From Pilasporangium apinafurcum (Eukaryota > Oomycota > Peronosporomycetes > Pythiales > Pythiaceae), in NCBI GenBank assembly GCA_001600495.1, contig BCKE01000069.1, positions 152,119-216,118 on the forward strand: 64,000 nt of DNA, read 5' to 3'. Under the pieces are notes generated by a model that was given only the letters and a program-made list of their open reading frames with translations, had not been told where the DNA came from and did not search any database. Every line of letters begins with the position of its first letter. Position 1 is the first letter of the stretch. Below are positions 54,801 to 64,000 of the stretch, piece after piece. A program made the translations under genes and the position numbers.

Positions 54801-55893
54801 AGAGTCTAACTGTTTTTGTTCTGTTCCCATAGGAATACTGCCATAAGGGCGACATGGATAAACTAGTTGTCGCCCATATCAACGCCATGGCATTGACCAA
54901 TACGAGTGCTCTTTTTTGTAACCTTGCTCAAAAGCTTACCACCCAAACATTTTGGGATGGTGACAGTGCGTTTGAAACGATCGAAAAAGTGACCAACTCT
55001 TCATACAAGCGGCCAAAGATGATGTACGCCAAGCTTAACAATTTTAAACTTTGTGGAACCTTGCATTTACAATCACTCATTCTCTTAAATTATTCTTGTT
55101 GCTTAGGATTCTCGTGTTGGATGAGATCGATATTCTACTGAAAAAGAACGGCATTGAAAGTGACCTATGCCGGTTGTTTGAACTCGCGCATCGTCCTACA
55201 CACAAATTCATCCTGATTGGAATTGCCAATCAAGTCGATTTCACAGAACGTTACTTGCCACTGCTCAAACAACAGCTGCCAGACTGCCGCCCTCAGGTAG
55301 TGATATTCAAGCCTTACAGTCACCAAACCATTGAGCAAATCTTGATGGATCGGCTTGGCGGGAAGGAAGTCGCCAAGAAGATACTCAATTTGCATGGTGT
55401 CTCATTCCTTGCACGAAAAGTCGCTTCCACTACTGGCGATATTCGACTAGCGCTCGACACATGTCGACGAATGCTTCAACAGAAACTCGACAGCGGAGAC
55501 GTAAATCTTTTGGACAACCCAACGCCGCTGACAGATATGCTGCGGCTCATCAAGAGTACACTCGAATCGAAAAGCTCGTTGATCATTCAATCGTTGCCAA
55601 GAAACCTCCAGATGATCTTGTTTGCCTCGACTAGACTGCTCTCCATGAGTACGAATTCCGCGACGATTTTCAACGTGGAAGAATTGTACAACTGCTATTG
55701 CGATGTGAGTCAAGACGCGGGTGTATTTAAGCCATTAGCGCATCGCGAGTTTAAAAGCGCATTGGACATTTTGAGCTCCGAAGGGCTTTTGGGTCCAAAT
55801 GAGCTCAAGAAACAACTCGTGAAACTCTTATTTAGTCCAAGCGAACTGCTGCAAAGCTTCCGGAACGACCCGTTCTTCTCGCGTTTCATTTAA
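51856..55893 (+). CDS. ORC1/CDC6-type AAA+ ATPase fused to PWWP-like and four GW/YDYF modules
   Basis: Exons 51856-52299, 52386-54764, 54833-55023 and 55107-55893 join in phase to 1266 residues; first in-frame ATG is 51856. Order: an N-terminal PWWP-like stretch (LQWVKLRNMQVFWPACVYK, about 14-32); module A1 (about 225-285, WQQMLKSGWETM, FFNFRPNVNIFD), A2 (about 300-355, ILWPMAKKAGWQTM, IPNVTIFRSK), an acidic poly-Asp/Glu region, B1 (about 510-590, LRARGWYWKP) and B2 (about 650-718, LSEKGWHYKPGQLEYDYFKP); a Lys/Ser linker; then an AAA+ ATPase of the ORC1/CDC6 group: Walker A GAPGCGKSA (about 919-926), Walker B ILVLDEIDIL, sensor 1 in LIGIANQVDF, sensor 2 region GDIRLALDTCRRML, and a winged-helix end (LAHREFKSALDIL). 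Predicted origin-licensing protein. The usual ORC1 BAH domain is absent. Confidence 0.88.
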
Positions 55894-56336
55894 AAGAACG
55901 TCCCATCAACAAGATGTGTCGTCCATCAGCATTCCGTATATATTATCCGTTCAACCAGTAGCAACACGGGACGATTGAGTCGGTAAGAAGTGAGCAATGC
56001 AAATGGTGATCCACGCTTGCTTCCTCTTTGTGTATATAGCTAACAAACTGTTGCGTTCTGGTAAGAATAACACCGTCCGTATTTCAATTCCTTAATGGTT
56101 TGTGCGTTCTTTTTTCTCGATAATCAAAGCTCCGGTGACGCTATCTTTGGGGTATTTGCAGCGTTTTTCCAATCAAACAATACCATTTTAGGAAATTAGC
56201 ACATGTCGTTACACTGCACAAATTGGAAACGGCTTCATCCGTTCGATGGGAACGGAACCTGCCACACTACAGCTTGCACCGCTGCTACTCTCACGCTCTC
56301 GACTTCTATCTGCAAAAGCGTCAAAATTCTCAAACC
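55894..56336. other. Intergenic, CDC6-like downstream / kinesin upstream
   Basis: About 440 bases. Frames extending the kinesin upstream of 56337 begin at TTG only. Contains AATCAAACAATACC and ATTTCAATTCC stretches; no clear promoter box. Confidence 0.4.
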
Positions 56337-58881
56337 ATGTCCAACAAAAGCGAAAGCGTCCGTGTCTGTGTGCGAATCCGTCCGTTGAGCACGAAGGAAA
56401 AGCAAGATGGGCGCAATTATATTGTGTTTGCAGACAAAGCGCAGGGCGAAATTTCGCTGGCAAACCCCGAGGCCGACGACCGCGAACCGCCCAAGAAGTT
56501 CACATTCGATGCCGCGATCCCACCGGAGAGCACACAGATGGACGTGTATAACATGGCCGCGACAGATATCGTCGAGTCAGTCGTAAATGGGTTCAATGGC
56601 ACGATTTTCGCGTATGGACAGACTGGTGCAGGTAAATCGCACACCATGGAAGGGTATTCCGATTCCCCAGAGCAGAAAGGCATTATTCCAAATTCTTTCA
56701 AGCACATCTTTGACCGCATCGCTGCTGAGGCACACACAAAGCAGTTTATGGTTTATGCGTCGTACTTGGAGATCTACAACGAAGAGATTCGTGATTTGCT
56801 CGCACAGGATCCGAAAAATAGGTTGGAACTCAAAGAAAACCTCGAAACGGGCGTGTACGTGAAAGACCTCACGTCCAGACAAGTCACGGGCGAAGCCGAG
56901 ATCGATGCCGTGATGCAACAGGGTAAGAAAAATCGTAGTGTTGGCGCGACATTGATGAACCAGACGTCTTCGCGGTCCCATTCCATGTTCACGATCACCG
57001 TTGAAGCCTGTTCGAATGCTGTTGGAGTGGATGGCAAACAACACATTTGTGTTGGGAAGCTAAACTTGGTAGATCTGGCTGGTAGTGAGCGACAAGCCAA
57101 GACTGGTGCTACGGGAGACCGCATGAAAGAGGCGACTAAGATCAATCTGTCGCTGTCGGCACTGGGAAATGTCATCTCGGCGCTTGTGGATGGAAAATCG
57201 CAGCATATTCCGTACCGAGATTCAAAATTGACACGATTGCTGCAAGATTCGCTTGGTGGGAATGCCAAGACCGTCATGATCGCCAATTGTGGGCCAGCAG
57301 ACTACAACTACAATGAGACGCTCTCGACGCTGCGGTACGCGAATCGTGCCAAGAATATCAAGAACAAACCTAAGATTAACGAAGATCCGAAAGACGCCAA
57401 GATTCGCGAGTACCAGGAGAAGATTAAGGAGCTTCGCGAGGCTTTAGCTGCCCAGGAGAAGAATATGGCGAGTGGTACAGGAGGTGGAAGTGGGGTGGGG
57501 GCTAAAGGTGAAGGAGCAGCTTCTTCTACTGGCCCTCAAATTGTGGAGCGAATTGTTGAGAAGACAGTCGTGAAACGCGAAGGCGTGAGTGAAGAAGTGC
57601 TGCGTAAGTTGGAGGAAGATGCACGCCGAGAAAAATTGGAGCTGAAGCAAAAAGCCCAAGCTGAAATGAAGGCACTGCTGGCGGAGCAATCGCGGACCGA
57701 GGAAGAACGTGCCAAACTCGAGCAGGAACTCGCCAACAAGGCACAACAAAAAGAAGTGATGGTGAAACAGAAGGATGAAATGATCGAGCAATTACACAAA
57801 CTCGAGCAGAAACTCATCTCCGGCGGTAAAGTGATTGACAAAGCTGCCAAGCAAGAACGTGCACTTCGTGCGGCGCAGGCTAAGATTGAAGAGCAAAAAC
57901 GTCAGGAAATGCTGCTTGCGCGCGAACTTGCGGAGAAAGAAGACTCAAACATGCTACTCGAGGAACAACACGCGACCTTACAGGAAGAGGTTGACGACAA
58001 AACTCGCAAGCTAAAGAAACTTTGGGCAAAGCACAAGGCTGCGTCCACTGAAATTGAAGATCTGAGAGCAGAGTTCCAAGCCGAGAAAGAGGACATGCTG
58101 GACACGATTCGTGCGCTCACACGGCAGCTGAAACTCAAACATTTACTTTTATCTCATTTTGTGCCATTTGACGACGCTGTCTCGTTGGAAAAACGCGCCA
58201 AGTACGATCCAGAAGTAGACGAATGGAAAGTCGACAAACTCGATGTCAAGGCGACTTCTTTACGTCCCAAACGTCCAGTCTCACGTCGAGGTGCTCGAAG
58301 GATCGAAAGTGAATATGCGCGACGCAACAAACTGATTGACCCAACAAACACACGATGGCGCAGTGACAACGTCGTGCTGCTAGACATGGAAATGCCCGAG
58401 CGACGCACGCGGGACTTTGAGTATGGTGGTGGACTTGGCATGATTGGCATGAATTACTGGCTAGATCGAATCGGCATAAATGACGATGACGTGGAGATTG
58501 TATTTGAAAACGAAGTGGAAGCGGCTTCAGTGATGCCTACATCAAAGGAAAAGACACAGACAGAGAAGAGCAACGGATATTCTTCATCACCGCATGGTGC
58601 AACAAGTAGTAGTAGTAATGGGTCTCTCGCCAATGGTCAAAGCACGACCAACGGCAGTACCAGTAGCATCAAGAAAGTCTCATCATCCACTGAAGCAGTC
58701 TCGAATGGAGTAGATGCAAGCGTGAAGGACAAGAGCAGCAGGAAGAGCTCAAGCAAACGCCCACCGACTGCCAGGTAAAGCATTTCTTTTTTTTCTTCTT
58801 CTTCTTTCCTAACGATGTTTGTATGGGTTGCTAACAAAATTGCTTTTTTTCTCTAGTCGCCGACGCAAAGAAGAGGAATGA
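56337..58881 (+). CDS. Kinesin-2 (KIF3/FLA10-type) heavy chain
   Basis: Plus-end motor for intraflagellar transport. Exons 56337-58774 and 58857-58881 (gtaaag...ctctag) give 820 residues; ATG 56337 (MSNKSESVRVCVRIRP). The motor domain is N-terminal (about 8-350): P-loop GQTGAGKS (about 94-101), switch I NQTSSRSHS, switch II DLAGSE, the microtubule-binding HIPYRDSKLTRLLQDSLGG, and the neck linker ANRAKNIKNKPKINEDPKDA, where the N-K-P-x-I-N-E-D-P-K-D string is diagnostic for kinesin-2. Then a Gly-rich spacer, a long coiled coil (about 400-640) and a globular tail with YDPEVDEWKVD and a Ser-rich end. Indicates flagellated zoospores. Whether it is the A or B chain is not decided. Confidence 0.95.
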
Positions 58882-60722
58882 TTGGTGGAAAATCTAAGTT
58901 GTAGGTACATTTCTAGTCAGGTGGGTTCGTTTGATCTCAAAAAAATCCAAAACGAAGCTTTTCTCAGATTTCTCATCCAAGGAGTCAATTTATTTTTTCT
59001 TTTGCCTTGGTTCTCGAAAGAGGGATACCTTCTCAGCTGCAGATCACCACCCATTCGCTGCGATCTTCTTTCTCTCCCCGCCGAATTCATCTTTTGTCAA
59101 TTTCTGTTTACGCTGGTATGTCGATTGTTCTGTTTAGTTACCTGATTTTTTTGCTTTGCAACCCTAAAAGTCCAGTGACTTGGATACACTGGCACACTGT
59201 GTGACAAGATTGATCGTGTGATCCAAGAACGTCAAGGGATGCAAACGTCTTCTGAGGGTGTGTATCCAAGGCAGAGCGGTCCACCCTTGCATCCTCTCCT
59301 TTCCTCTCCTTTTTTTCTTTCCGGTACGAGTTCAGACAACTCGATATATTGGGGCTGACATGGTTGCATCTGTCAAGTATATGTCTGTCTATCTACGTGC
59401 TGGACACCAATGCTCAACTCATTCCCTTCATAATATACCTCTTAGTGAAAGAGCTAATCCAGGAAATACTTTCATCTTTCACGTAAACACAAAAAAACAC
59501 GCACCATCAACAAACACACACACACACAAATCGGCGCAGGTCTGTTCAGGAAAGTCGCATGCGAAAGCAGGAAGGAGCAAAGAGCCTAGAAATTTCGAAG
59601 TTACTGGCCACTTCGATGCACCTCTTGTCGCCCACGAAGATCCCCTCTCAACCAGCTGGTGGCCTGGACAGAATTAGAAATAATGTCAAATGGATTTGCT
59701 TCCCCCCCCTTAACCTATTTTTCCATTATTAGCAGCCATTGCTCTGCCCACATTTGATGAACCCTTAGTTTCTACAAAGCCTAAACTTTCGATAGTTCCT
59801 TTATTATTCTCTTCCTCCCCTCCTCTCCTTTCCGCTCCTCTTTTCGTTGGTTTCCACACCGACATGTACACGCACAGAGACACAAAGAGTCTGAGTATCG
59901 ATGCGACTGGCGTTCGTCCGCGAGATGGGTGTGGGATGTCTGAACGGCCTAACTGGTCACTGCGGCCAATATGCCCATGCTGACCACATTATGGATTTCG
60001 TCCAATCGTTGTCGTTGTATCATCATTTTGGACCAATTAACGCACAGTCAGTCATGTCACTTTAGCAGAAAGAGCGAGAACCTAAACTGGACCCAAAGAG
60101 AACAAAAGCGATCCAATTTTTTTAGTGAGTCTTGAGTCGTCCAGCAACAACATCGGCAAAGTCAAACTGAAGAGAAAACGGGATAGGGCTTGTGGCTGGC
60201 CAGCTAACTAAGTGAATGGAAGAAGAGTTAATAACTTGAAATTTGTATATATCACTTCCAATCGGAGAAGTCACTATGCAAAGGTAGGGAAGGGGATCCA
60301 CTGTTCGGTACTGCAGTGTTCTTGAACCAAAAGGAAGCGGCTGTGATCGTTGGAAACTGTTCAGTCAAGAAAAATTGGCACCTGTTCTTCTTACTGGAGA
60401 TATCAGCAACACAATCGTGGTACAATGACATAGAGGGTGTGTGCAGAAGCGTGTAAGAGAAAGGAGGAGAAGTGAAGAAGTGACGGTTTTTTATTTTTGT
60501 TTTTTCTAGCTTGTGATTGTGAGTGGTCCATCCGCTCCTCTCGCACACAGTCACACTTTTCTAAACTCCGAAAGAGTAGAACGTAGCGTAGCGGAGCGGA
60601 GAAAGAGGAGAGGCGGAGAGGAGTTGTTGAGTGTGCGGGCACAGACAGAACCGACCGCGCGGGGCTACAACACCACGTACCCTCCCCCTCATACACACAG
60701 TTCCCACTCTCTCGCACAAGTG
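58882..60722. other. 1.8-kb gene-poor stretch / leader of ankyrin gene
   Basis: Pyrimidine-rich tracts (58785-58860, 59285-59320, 59810-59850), an ACAC microsatellite (59514-59528) and a C-run near 59701. An open frame at 59258-59677 begins at GTG and is low complexity; not accepted. From about 60500 the frame of the ankyrin gene is open but lacks an ATG before 60723. Otherwise nothing recognised. Confidence 0.5.
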
Positions 60723-62783
60723 ATGCAGATGATTACAAAGGAGCGACTCAATAGCAGCGGAAGCCCAGCAGAGGAACAGCGCAGCAGGGAAAAGGCGGCG
60801 ATGGTCGATCGCCCAGAGCTGAAGAAATCGCGGAAGATGAAAACCATCGGAGCCACCACAACAGACACAACGACATTCACAGACACCAACAGCTCTACAG
60901 GAAGTGTGAGCAGCACACTCAGTACAAACAGTCAGCGATGGAGACGTACAACACCGACACACGCTCTGCGTGACTATGAAGCAGCCACAAGTGTCCTGGA
61001 AGCCTCACGGCGGGTAGAATTGGCGCGTCAACGATCCCATGTCTCCTTTGGACAACGAAAAATTGACCTTGGTAAAACCTTCCGGACTGCTCCGGAATCT
61101 CGTGCACGGATAGTGTTGGACTCACCTCCAGGAAGTCCCGACACCAATGCACCGCTCGGTGACCGCATGTCTTTACTCACGGCTGCACAAACAATGCATG
61201 CTACGACCACAAGGCGCTATCGACCAGCTATCACACTATCCCCGACGAAAACCACGGATAGCGACGCCAAAAAGACCAAGAAAATTGTTTCGTTTGACAA
61301 CGGCCATCCGGCCGCCACACAGTCTACAACCGGTGCATGCCAACACGATCACGTAGATGTATCCACATCAGATGTGTCCAAAATGCTGTCTCCAATCCAT
61401 GCCGCCTGTCGGAAAGGCGACTACCTTGTGCTGAAGCACCTACTGAGCTTCTACTATGGCAATGAATGCTACAACCTCGTGAATTCTGCCTGTTCCTGTG
61501 GTATGACGCCATTGCAAGTCGCCTGTGATCATGGCCATGTGCGCGTGGCACGTCTGTTGCTGCGGCGGCATGCACAGCCCAACAAATGCGGCGCTGGGGG
61601 TAGTAAGAAACGCCACCACACGTGCATGGCCATGGCGTGTCTGCGACGCAACCTTGAATTGGTAGAATTATTGCTGCAGTATGGAGCTGTTATTGATGAA
61701 GAAGCACTTGTGGGTGCCTGTAAGTTGGGTTTTGATGATGTCGTGCGTGTGTTGACGACGTTTCGACCAAATAAACCGCTGAGTTTGGAACTTCCAGCAC
61801 CAACAACTTCTTCATCCTCATCGAAGAGATCTGCAACGGACACTACTACCACGAATGACGGAAAGGATGAAATGCTGATTGATCCACACATTCTTCATAA
61901 AGCAGTGTTCCATGCAGCGATCAACGACCACCCAGAAATTGTTCGGTTGTTGCTTGGTGATGGGAAAACACCGGCCGACAGAGCCAAGATCCTTACATGT
62001 GCCGTTGAGTTTGCGAGTTACACGGACAGTCACCACAAGATGATGAGGTGTCTCGCTCGTGTCTATGATCCGCAATCGCTGGTGGCGACGAAAGACGCGC
62101 AGGGCTCGACACTATTGCATCATGTCGTGAAACAGGACAACACGAAGAGTGCGTTGCTTCTTACGCGACTCGGTGCAGACGTGAATGCACGCGATGGTGG
62201 AAGGATTACGGCGCTGTACATTGCCTGTGCACGCGGTCAGGCCGCGATAGTGCGTGGGTTGTTGCAGGCTGGTGCTAGGTGTGTGTCCATGGGACCGAAC
62301 GGTGAGACACCTTTGCATATCGCTGCCCAGGAAAATCACCTTAGCTGTGTGGAGATGTTACTCAAGCACGGCCGCGCCAAAGTGGACGAAGTGACGATGG
62401 ACCAGTGCACGGCGCTGCATTTGGCATCTCAACGTGGGAACACGCAGGTAGCAGAGCTGCTACTGCAACATGGCGCGAATATTGACGCGATGACCCAAGC
62501 GGGTGAAACACCGTTAGTGAAGGCGAGCCGCATGAGCCAGTTTGAGACAGTAAAGTTACTGGTGGCTAGAAACGCGAATACACACCCAAAGCAGAGCAAG
62601 GAGAATACCAATTATGGCTCGAACCGGTCGAGCTTGACGGGTGGAACGTCAAAAGAAGACCTGAAACGAGGTGGATCAAGTGGCAGCAATCAGGAACCAG
62701 ATGAGGATCAGATTTTCATTGCCAAGACCAACACGCACACGTCATTGAAGCGATGGTTAAAATCGGTGATGAAGAGTCATTAA
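60723..62783 (+). CDS. Ankyrin-repeat protein
   Basis: 686 residues from the first in-frame ATG at 60723 (the frame is open for 70 more codons upstream without ATG). The first 210 residues are Ser/Thr/Arg rich with likely phosphosites (LDSPPGSPD). About 225-650 hold some nine ankyrin repeats: SPIHAACRKGDYLVLKHLL, MTPLQVACDHGHVRVARLLL, a repeat beginning CMAMACLRRNLELVELLLQ, STLLHHVVKQDN, ITALYIACARGQAAIVRGLL, ETPLHIAAQENHLSCVEML, CTALHLASQRGNTQVAELLL and ETPLVKASRMSQFETVKLL. There is no further domain; the end is SLKRWLKSVMKSH. Scaffold or adaptor, partner unknown. Confidence 0.9.
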   Translation: MQMITKERLNSSGSPAEEQRSREKAAMVDRPELKKSRKMKTIGATTTDTTTFTDTNSSTGSVSSTLSTNSQRWRRTTPTHALRDYEAATSVLEASRRVELARQRSHVSFGQRKIDLGKTFRTAPESRARIVLDSPPGSPDTNAPLGDRMSLLTAAQTMHATTTRRYRPAITLSPTKTTDSDAKKTKKIVSFDNGHPAATQSTTGACQHDHVDVSTSDVSKMLSPIHAACRKGDYLVLKHLLSFYYGNECYNLVNSACSCGMTPLQVACDHGHVRVARLLLRRHAQPNKCGAGGSKKRHHTCMAMACLRRNLELVELLLQYGAVIDEEALVGACKLGFDDVVRVLTTFRPNKPLSLELPAPTTSSSSSKRSATDTTTTNDGKDEMLIDPHILHKAVFHAAINDHPEIVRLLLGDGKTPADRAKILTCAVEFASYTDSHHKMMRCLARVYDPQSLVATKDAQGSTLLHHVVKQDNTKSALLLTRLGADVNARDGGRITALYIACARGQAAIVRGLLQAGARCVSMGPNGETPLHIAAQENHLSCVEMLLKHGRAKVDEVTMDQCTALHLASQRGNTQVAELLLQHGANIDAMTQAGETPLVKASRMSQFETVKLLVARNANTHPKQSKENTNYGSNRSSLTGGTSKEDLKRGGSSGSNQEPDEDQIFIAKTNTHTSLKRWLKSVMKSH

Positions 62784-63359
62784 TCGATGGAAAAGATACT
62801 GATGACCGAGATGAAAACGCAAAAAGAAGAAAACAAGTAGAGCATTTGGACGAGAGCCAATCTATCTTTATGTAAGACGAGTTTAAAGGAAAGACCGCCA
62901 CCTGTACGTTATAGACAAGAAACACAACAACAAAGATGATAAACGCCGTGTAGATGTAATAAATAATTTGCTTATTGATTCATTGTTAAGCTGTACCTGA
63001 TCATTCATTCAATCGCGCCCCAGAAACGCATACTCAATCAAAACTATTGTTCTGTACTTGTCGTTACTTGCTTATTCTGTTTCATCATGGCAACTCATCA
63101 CATCAGAGAATGCATACTACAGTACACTGGAGACGTACAAGGACCCCGCAGTGTGAACAAGTCGCTCACGATCCTGGTTTATGTCGACTTGCTGCAATGC
63201 AAGGGTTGATGTTGTGCTCCATTAAGCACTTTGTTGTCTATCATGACATGTTCCTGTGTTGAAGCCTGTCCTAGCATGAATTCCAAACGAACATTATCGG
63301 ATATTAGAGCTGTATCAAGTGGCTTACTGCCTATGATACCAAAATCATTTCGTGCGATC
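62784..63359. other. Intergenic, convergent gap
   Basis: About 575 bases between the ankyrin stop and the next stop on the minus strand. AATAAATAA near 62960 may serve as polyadenylation signal. No gene seen. Confidence 0.45.
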
Positions 63360-64000
63360 CTAGTCGCATTTTCCCGTAGTGGAGAATGGTAAAGAAGCCG
63401 ACGACTCAAGTTGACAATTGTCCGTGGTCATAGCGGCATACACTTCGGAAAGTCCATCATCGACGTCTTCCAATTCCCCCATACACTCACCGATCATAGT
63501 CTGTATGTACTCTTCACTTACACTCGCTGTACGCCTCATAACCTTTCGCCGGAGATTATGTAAGCTGTTTGTCTTGTCATCTTCTGCCTGGAAATCACGT
63601 AGTGATACATCGACATCCTGTGGTTTGGGGTTTCTTCGTTGCGTCATATCAAGAGAACGAAGTATATCAACGCAACAATCTTCTTCGAGATGTGGTTGTT
63701 CACTATCTCCATCAAGTGTATTGTCAAATTCATCTCCACATGGCGACAAACCATCTGCAATGCCCCCAAATGCATCAATTTCTTTGTGCAAGCCCAAATC
63801 AGTATCAAACGGAACAGACAAAACTTCACACTTCATGCCACTTGTATCATATAAAGATTCACCTGACACCAAATCATCCATTGCAGCAGCCATATCGCCT
63901 TCCATTGCAGCAGTCATGGTGCTCTCCATCACAGAATCTCTTACTTGCGATACCACATCTGCAACAACATCCTCGCTCTCAGTTACTTCATCACCCACGA
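63360..64000 (-). CDS. Acidic protein of unknown function, C-terminal part
   Basis: An open frame of 213 codons reaches the right edge; the only start visible is GTG at 63998, so the gene probably begins outside. Composition is acidic and Met/Asp rich (EGDMAAAMDDLVSGE), with LRRKVMRRTASVSEEYIQTM (about 148-167), which holds a basic R-R-T-A-S phosphosite followed by an amphipathic helix, and ends FSTTGKCD. No domain recognised. May be a regulatory tail. Confidence 0.5.
   Translation of the reverse strand, partial: VGDEVTESEDVVADVVSQVRDSVMESTMTAAMEGDMAAAMDDLVSGESLYDTSGMKCEVLSVPFDTDLGLHKEIDAFGGIADGLSPCGDEFDNTLDGDSEQPHLEEDCCVDILRSLDMTQRRNPKPQDVDVSLRDFQAEDDKTNSLHNLRRKVMRRTASVSEEYIQTMIGECMGELEDVDDGLSEVYAAMTTDNCQLESSASLPFSTTGKCD

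Noticed and set aside
59258-59677. Open frame of 139 codons in the gap after kinesin
   Set aside because: It starts at GTG, is low complexity (Thr/His from a CA repeat) and has no homologous look.
1-64000. CRISPR arrays, bacterial operons, riboswitches
   Set aside because: Spliceosomal introns and eukaryote-only families throughout; no regularly spaced direct repeats of CRISPR type.
1-64000. tRNA or rRNA genes
   Set aside because: No segment was found that I could fold or match with confidence; a covariance-model scan would be needed to exclude tRNAs.

Overview
The window looks like gene-dense eukaryotic nuclear DNA, most likely from an oomycete. Coding blocks are broken by many short introns (about 50-120 bases) with GT...AG borders. 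Intergenic gaps are often under 300 bases, and divergent and convergent gene pairs are common. The gene set is that of a flagellated or amoeboid-ancestry eukaryote: SCAR/WAVE, Arp2/3 subunit, kinesin-2, epsilon-COP, CCZ1, LEO1, lipin, DGAT2, gp78-type E3 ligase, membralin. An Albugo-like white rust is my guess for the lineage, from compactness and base composition only; the sequence does not prove it.

Layout. 1-7.2 kb: 3' end of a SCAR/WAVE gene (polyproline, two WH2 motifs, acidic tail), a type II membrane GH16-like protein, a short transposable element (copy A) and a poorly resolved minus-strand gene. 7.2-14.9 kb: an SCP2-domain gene head-to-head with a WAPL-like cohesin regulator, a dead Tc1/IS630-type transposon carrying telomere-like repeats, and a DGAT2-type acyltransferase. 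15-23 kb: a gp78/AMFR-like ERAD ligase, membralin, CCZ1 (tail to tail with membralin) and an unrecognised basic protein. 23-26 kb: an almost identical inverted copy of the element (copy B) and a probably N-myristoylated protein. 26-36.9 kb: two divergent IQ-motif genes (one with ankyrin repeats), a REX1-type RNA exonuclease and LEO1. 37-45 kb: a lipin whose catalytic motif is degenerate, a tandem pair of LRAT-domain proteins, truncated element copy C and a TMEM198-like membrane protein. 45-49 kb: ARPC3, epsilon-COP, a small CG-start-type myristoylation candidate and a five-exon small coiled-coil gene. 49-56 kb: the most unusual locus, two head-to-head genes that share the same four-module array of a domain I do not recognise; one of them continues into an ORC1/CDC6-type AAA+ ATPase. 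56-64 kb: kinesin-2, a long gene-poor stretch, an ankyrin protein and a partial acidic protein.

How the genes fit together. Several belong to shared processes: SCAR/WAVE and ARPC3 (branched actin nucleation), gp78-like ligase and membralin (ER quality control), CCZ1 and epsilon-COP (membrane traffic), DGAT2 and lipin (neutral lipid synthesis), WAPL and the CDC6-like protein (chromosome cycle). They are not arranged as operons; the co-location is probably chance except for the divergent pairs, where a common promoter is plausible. The divergent promoter at 51.33-51.86 kb holds several E2F-like sites, which fits replication-linked expression of the two module-sharing genes. All family calls are from reading the translations; no database search was run.
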